From Piliocolobus tephrosceles (lineage: Eukaryota; Chordata; Mammalia; Primates; Cercopithecidae): a stretch of DNA of 64,000 bases. Shown piece by piece: positions 59,861 through 64,000 of the stretch. A program made the translations under genes and the position numbers. How positions within the stretch are numbered: position 1 is the first letter of the stretch; every line of letters starts with the position of its first letter. The DNA is taken from the NCBI RefSeq assembly GCF_002776525.5, contig NC_045441.1, forward strand, positions 89,613,298 to 89,677,297. Direction: 5' to 3'. Under the pieces are notes generated by a model that was given only the letters and a program-made list of their open reading frames with translations, searched no databases and was not told where the DNA came from.

Positions 59861-60929
59861 TTACCCAAATGACTGGCAGAATTGGCCCTTTATGGTTCAG
59901 TCAGTCAGTGAACAAGAAAATACAGTTGAAAATAAACCTCATACTGGCCTAAGAAGATTTATTATAAAGTGATTTTCCGATAGACAGATGACACCAAAAA
60001 TTGTGTTACAAAAGTTAAGATGAAGTGAAGAGAATGATCAACCAATAAATTAGGTTAATTTTTTAATGTAATTGCACTAAATATTTTGAGGTATTCTCAT
60101 GGCTATCATTAAGTGAGCATTAGTATTATACTTTCACATACTGGAATGATGGCTGCTTATAGTTTCTTCGAGCTCTGAAACTTTTTTTTTTTTTTTTAAC
60201 ATTCTTTAGCTTTGATACAACCTAAAAAGAAAAAACCCTAATTCTGAAAATCTGCCTTCCGATGCCCGGTTTGGGGCGGTTGGCTTATCAATGTGAAAGC
60301 CATCACTCCCTTATTGATTAACTTTGGTTGTTTCCCATGTTATTGTTTTAACAGCCTTTAAATTCTTTGATTGGCTAATACCACAGTACATTCAAGGCTA
60401 TCCATAATTTCTGCTCCTTTTATACCAATCTGACAAATATTTAACTCTTTTATTTGCTATACCAAGAAATGCCACTAGATGACACTAAGTGACTAAATTC
60501 CTGAATCACTAGAAAAACCTAAATTGGGAAGTAGCCAACATTAATGGAGATTCTGTAATGTGAGAAATCTGTGCTAAGACTGAAGTTCTGTTTGTATACG
60601 CGTTTCAATTACCTTTTACTTTTAGAGTTCGGTAGTGTATTTATGGAGAGTTTAACCCAAAATTGAATTTTTAAAATTAATTTTTTCATGTACTTTCTAT
60701 AATTCCAAATGAGATCTGTTTATCATAATAAACTTAATAATACAAATGCATTTTTAGGACCATTATCATGCATAATAAGAAACATCAAAGTATTTTCCAT
60801 ATTCATTTGGCTATTTCTATTCATGGAAGTGATTTTTGAAAAGAGAAATTGGATCAAATAAGTCATTGTGAATTCTGGAATGAAATACCTGAAGAAACCA
60901 CTCTATGACGTGTGACATCCGCTGCTCTG

Positions 60930-61340
60930 CTGTTCTCTCTCTTGCTCACTCTGTTCTGGCCATGCTGGCTTTCTTGCATGTTTTCTAACATGTGGCTGTT
61001 CCTTCTAAGTGAAAACCTCTCCTTTGAGATGTTTTGGCAAACTCTGCCTTATCAAGGCCCAGTCATTCTAAAACAGTAACATCTTGCCCACCAACCCCTC
61101 CACTACCCCTCATTCCTCTCACATTCTCTACTTTTTCCCTTTTACATAGTACCTCTCACTTTCTAACATATCACCTAGTTCAATTATTTATTCTATTCAA
61201 TATATATTGTCTGGCTTCATCTATTAGAATGTAATCTTCACGAGACAGGAATCTTTTCTTTACAGACAGATCACAAGCAACTTGAAAAGGGACTGGCATG
61301 TAATAGACACTCAATCATATCTGCTGAATTTATTTGACTT
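60930..61340 (+). mobile_element. L2 LINE 3' end
   Basis: 'gctctgctgttctctctcttgctcactctgttctggcc' through 'aatgtaatcttcacgagacaggaatc' and 'actggcatgtaatagacactcaatc'. The open frame 61034-61234 derives from it. Confidence 0.72.
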
Positions 61341-61959
61341 GAAATCAGTCAAGTATATATTGCGTACCTGCTATGATATGTCTAGCTCTGATACAGAAAG
61401 GAAACAAAAAAGAGGTTATTTCTCCCAGTGAACTACAGCAGAGTTAATTGCTTCAAAGTTGTGACTTGAGTTATACATATCTGTTCCTGGCACTTGATGT
61501 GCCGTAAATTAATGGTCAATAAAAACCTCCAGTTATATGATACTTTGCATTGACCCCATAACCATGATACATATATAGTTTACACTTTATATACCTGCAG
61601 TTATTCTCTGATAAGACTAGAGAGGGAAGAAATTGCCTTTCTGTGTTTGCCCAGCAAGTGGAAAAGAAAGATTCCAAAGAAGAAGCAGCACAGGAGTTGA
61701 TTAGAACTGAAAGCTGTGTGAACAGAAAGATGAATTCCTACCATGCTGACTTGCCAATGAGAAGACAGAACTTCAACACATTATCACAAGGCAATGCATT
61801 TCAAAAGATTTTTATTCCTGTCTAGGGTTTTTTAAAAGGAGTTTTTAATTGGTTGGAATGTTTCCATATTATCCAACAGGCTATTTCAATATTGGAAAAA
61901 TTGTAGGTATAGATATAACCACAAGATAGAGAGTGTGAGGCTGTTAAATAGTAAAACTT

Positions 61960-62260
61960 TGGCTGGGCACGGTGGCTCACGCCTGTAATCCCAGCACTTT
62001 GGGAGGCCGAGGCGGGCCAATCAGCTGAGGTCGGGAGTTTGAGACCAGCCTGACTAACATGGAGAAACCCTGACTCTACTAAAAATACAAAATTAGCCAT
62101 GTATGGTGGTGCATGCCTGTAATCCCAGCTACTCGGGAGGCTGAGGCAGGTGAATCGCTTGAACCCAGGAGGCGGAGGTTGCAGTGAGCTGAGATCACGC
62201 TATTGCACTCCAGCCTGGGCAACAAGAGTGAAACTCTGTCTCAAAAAAGAAAAAAAAAGA
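61960..62260 (+). mobile_element. Alu (S type), sense
   Basis: Full-length Alu with target-site duplication AGTAAAACT at 61950-61958 and 62261-62269. Confidence 0.94.
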
Positions 62261-62779
62261 AGTAAAACTCTGAAGTGCTATACCCAAAAAGTATTTTAAT
62301 AATATTGCTCAAAAGAGCCAGGACGTACACACTATGCCCAGAGAGGACTGTCTTCATCACTCAGGCCTGAGACCGGGATCTGGCCACAAGGACTGAATTA
62401 AGAACTTCTTTGCATTTCCACTTGGAATGTTCTCATAGGATCTTATGATGAAAATAGAGAATGAGAGAAGGTGGAAAGAGCTATAAATGGACATTAAATA
62501 TGGGGTAATTAGAGTTAGGCCAATCCTCCTTTACAGCAGAGCAAATCGCATCTGCATTTAAAGAGAAATTTGAACTATGCTGTTAAGCAGATCATCCCTA
62601 CAAATAGAAACAAGAGCCAAATACAATAATATGAAAATTGAAACAAACCTTATTCCCTGCCCTTATGACAAACAATACTGAGACACAACATACTTTTATG
62701 TGATAGCGTCAAACAGTACTGGGGGCAAGTAACAATAACTTACCTATCTGATCCAGGAAATATTTGCTCCTAGGAAGTA

Positions 62780-63460
62780 ACACTACACAAATTAAAATAA
62801 AGGCATGTACCACATAATGGTGTTTCAGTCAAGGACAGATCACATATACAACAATAGTCTTATAAGATTATAATACTGTATTCTTCCTGTACCTTTTCTA
62901 TGTTTAGAAACACAAATACTGACCATCTGTGTTACAATTTGCCTACAGTATGTAGTACAGTGACATGCTGGACAGGTCTGTAGTCTGGGAGCAATAGTCT
63001 ATACCATTTAGCCTAGGTGTGTATAGCCTATACCACCTAGGTTTGTGTAAGTTTACTCTGATGGTCACACAATGACGAAATCACCTAACGATGCATTTCT
63101 CATAACATATCCTGGTAGCTGGTCAGGTGCAGTGGCTCATTCCTGTAATCCCAGAACTTTGGGAGGCCAAGGCAGGGGAATCACTTGAGGTCAGGAGTTC
63201 GAAACCAGCCTGGCCAACATGGTGAAACCCCATCTCTCCTAAAAATACAAAAAATTAGCTGGGCGTGGTGGCACATGCCTGTAATCCCAGACACTTGGAA
63301 GGCTGAGGCAGGAGACTTGCTTGAACCTGGGAGGTAGAGGTTGCAGAGAGCTGAGATGGTGCCATTGCACTCCAGCCTGGGCAACAAGAGTGAAACTCCG
63401 TCTCAAAAAAAAAAAAAAAAAAAATCCTGGTTGTTAAGCAATACGTGACTTTATCTTAAT
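62780..63460. mobile_element. DNA transposon remnant (Tc1/mariner Tigger-like, tentative), split by an Alu
   Basis: 'ttaaaataaaggcatgtaccacataatgg', 'taccatttagcctaggtgtgtatagcctataccacctagg' and 'cacacaatgacgaaatcacctaacgatgcatttctcataac' are from a well-known nonautonomous DNA transposon family with this wording at its ends. After the Alu, 'ttgttaagcaatacgtgactt' is the last terminal piece. Family name not certain. Confidence 0.55.
63119..63424 (+). mobile_element. Alu (S type), sense
   Basis: Full-length Alu with an A20 tail. ATCCTGG lies before it (about 63109) and after it (63424), a likely short target-site duplication. Confidence 0.92.
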
Positions 63461-64000
63461 TGTCAAGACAAAAGTATTTGTTCATCAAAGCTCATTTTAG
63501 GATCTCCACCTAGTTGTACTCACGTTTCCCAAATTATTATGCCATTAAGGCTGCCCAGTCCCAACTAGTTCCTCACCTTGCAACACACACTTTAAAATCA
63601 CTTACCAAGGACCTACAGCCTCATAAATATCCTCCCCTAAATTCTACATTGTAAGACACCACTAAGATTCTGTCAAGCTAGAGTTCTATAGTAGATCTAA
63701 AAAATTAGTTTTGTTTGATAACAGAGTTTTTTGTGTGGGGGGCCGGGTGGGGGCTTTTTGGAAGGTCAGTGGTCAACAGATAGAACTAGCTCAGCATTGA
63801 AAGACAAAGTGCCACCATCCAACAGCCTAAAGCCACCACAAATAGAGCTACAATTGAGCAAAGTTGAGGAGGTTACCCATTTTAACAATGGAAAATACAT
63901 ACAAGTGGGAATTATGGGTGTGTCTCAATACAAAGGCTGTTAAGAATGCATTATAAAATCTGGGCTTTTGTTAGGTAATTTGGGGACAGCTTGAAGGAAG
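63461..64000. other. Intergenic, no gene recognised
   Basis: Unique-looking. A G-rich tract lies at 63737-63753. Open frame 63731-63943 has no domain and begins in that tract. Confidence 0.45.

Larger units (their letters stand above)
57079..60929. other. Intergenic, mostly unique, no gene recognised
   Basis: AT-rich. It contains CTCF-like words (58260, 60472), two MIRs (58490-58690, 59745-59860) and a T16 run near 60183. No exon-like open frame with splice sites stood out on either strand. Confidence 0.45.

Noticed and set aside
1..64000. CRISPR arrays, operons, rRNA or tRNA genes
   Set aside because: Nothing of the kind seen; direct repeats present are microsatellites, local duplications or SINE/LINE copies. 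Small-RNA genes such as U6 or Y RNA were looked for by eye and not found.

Overview
This is nuclear genomic DNA of a primate, very probably a catarrhine. Evidence: about a dozen Alu elements including one with AluY diagnostic bases and a clean target-site duplication, L1PA/PB-type LINE-1, MIR/L2, ERVL/MaLR LTRs and Tigger/hAT fossils, in AT-rich, intron-rich sequence with no compact ORFs. A run of exactly 100 N (7703-7802) shows a draft scaffold. Almost every long ORF is a shadow of a repeat.

Left part (1-22.6 kb): the 3' end of one gene on the + strand, which I recognise as PCLO (piccolo, long isoform). Three exons (15120-15243, 15811-15956, 17909-18049) with good splice sites and matching phases encode the C-terminal C2 domain (C2B) and end in the stop codon. 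A long 3' UTR (about 4.5 kb) runs to an AATAAA at 22534. From 1 to 15119 there is intron, holding an old L1 3' end, MIR, an Alu containing the assembly gap, an AluY, an old antisense L1, a hAT-Charlie fragment and an L2. I found no further exon there that I could defend.

Right part (22.6-64 kb): intergenic, no active gene seen. In order: an old L1 split by an Alu (24.2-26.7 kb); a locally rearranged block with a purine/pyrimidine inverted repeat and a 240-bp direct duplication (27.05-28.83 kb); a degenerate minus-strand ERVL-type pol (28.9-31.7 kb); a 5'-truncated L1 (31.7-34.4 kb) and Alu; a GC-richer island with a decayed minus-strand copy of a cTAGE/MIA2/TANGO1-family coiled-coil gene (37.4-38.8 kb); a Tigger1 DNA transposon split by an Alu (40.1-41.4 kb); an ERVL-type LTR; a nearly complete minus-strand ERVL provirus fossil (44.4-51.6 kb) with LTR, dUTPase, integrase, RNase H, RT, protease and tRNA-Leu-type primer-binding site; a solo MLT2A-like LTR; an inverted pair of MLT1-like LTRs; then mostly unique sequence with L2, MIR, three Alus and a DNA-transposon fossil.

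I see no previously undescribed system with a convincing active function. The most unusual structures are (i) an Alu interrupted by a collinear 185-bp copy of the neighbouring ERVL integrase, (ii) the 27-29 kb inversion-duplication, (iii) the highly diverged cTAGE-like pseudogene, and (iv) an ERVL provirus whose two LTRs do not look alike. Identities of repeat subfamilies are from memory of the consensus sequences and were not computed by a search.
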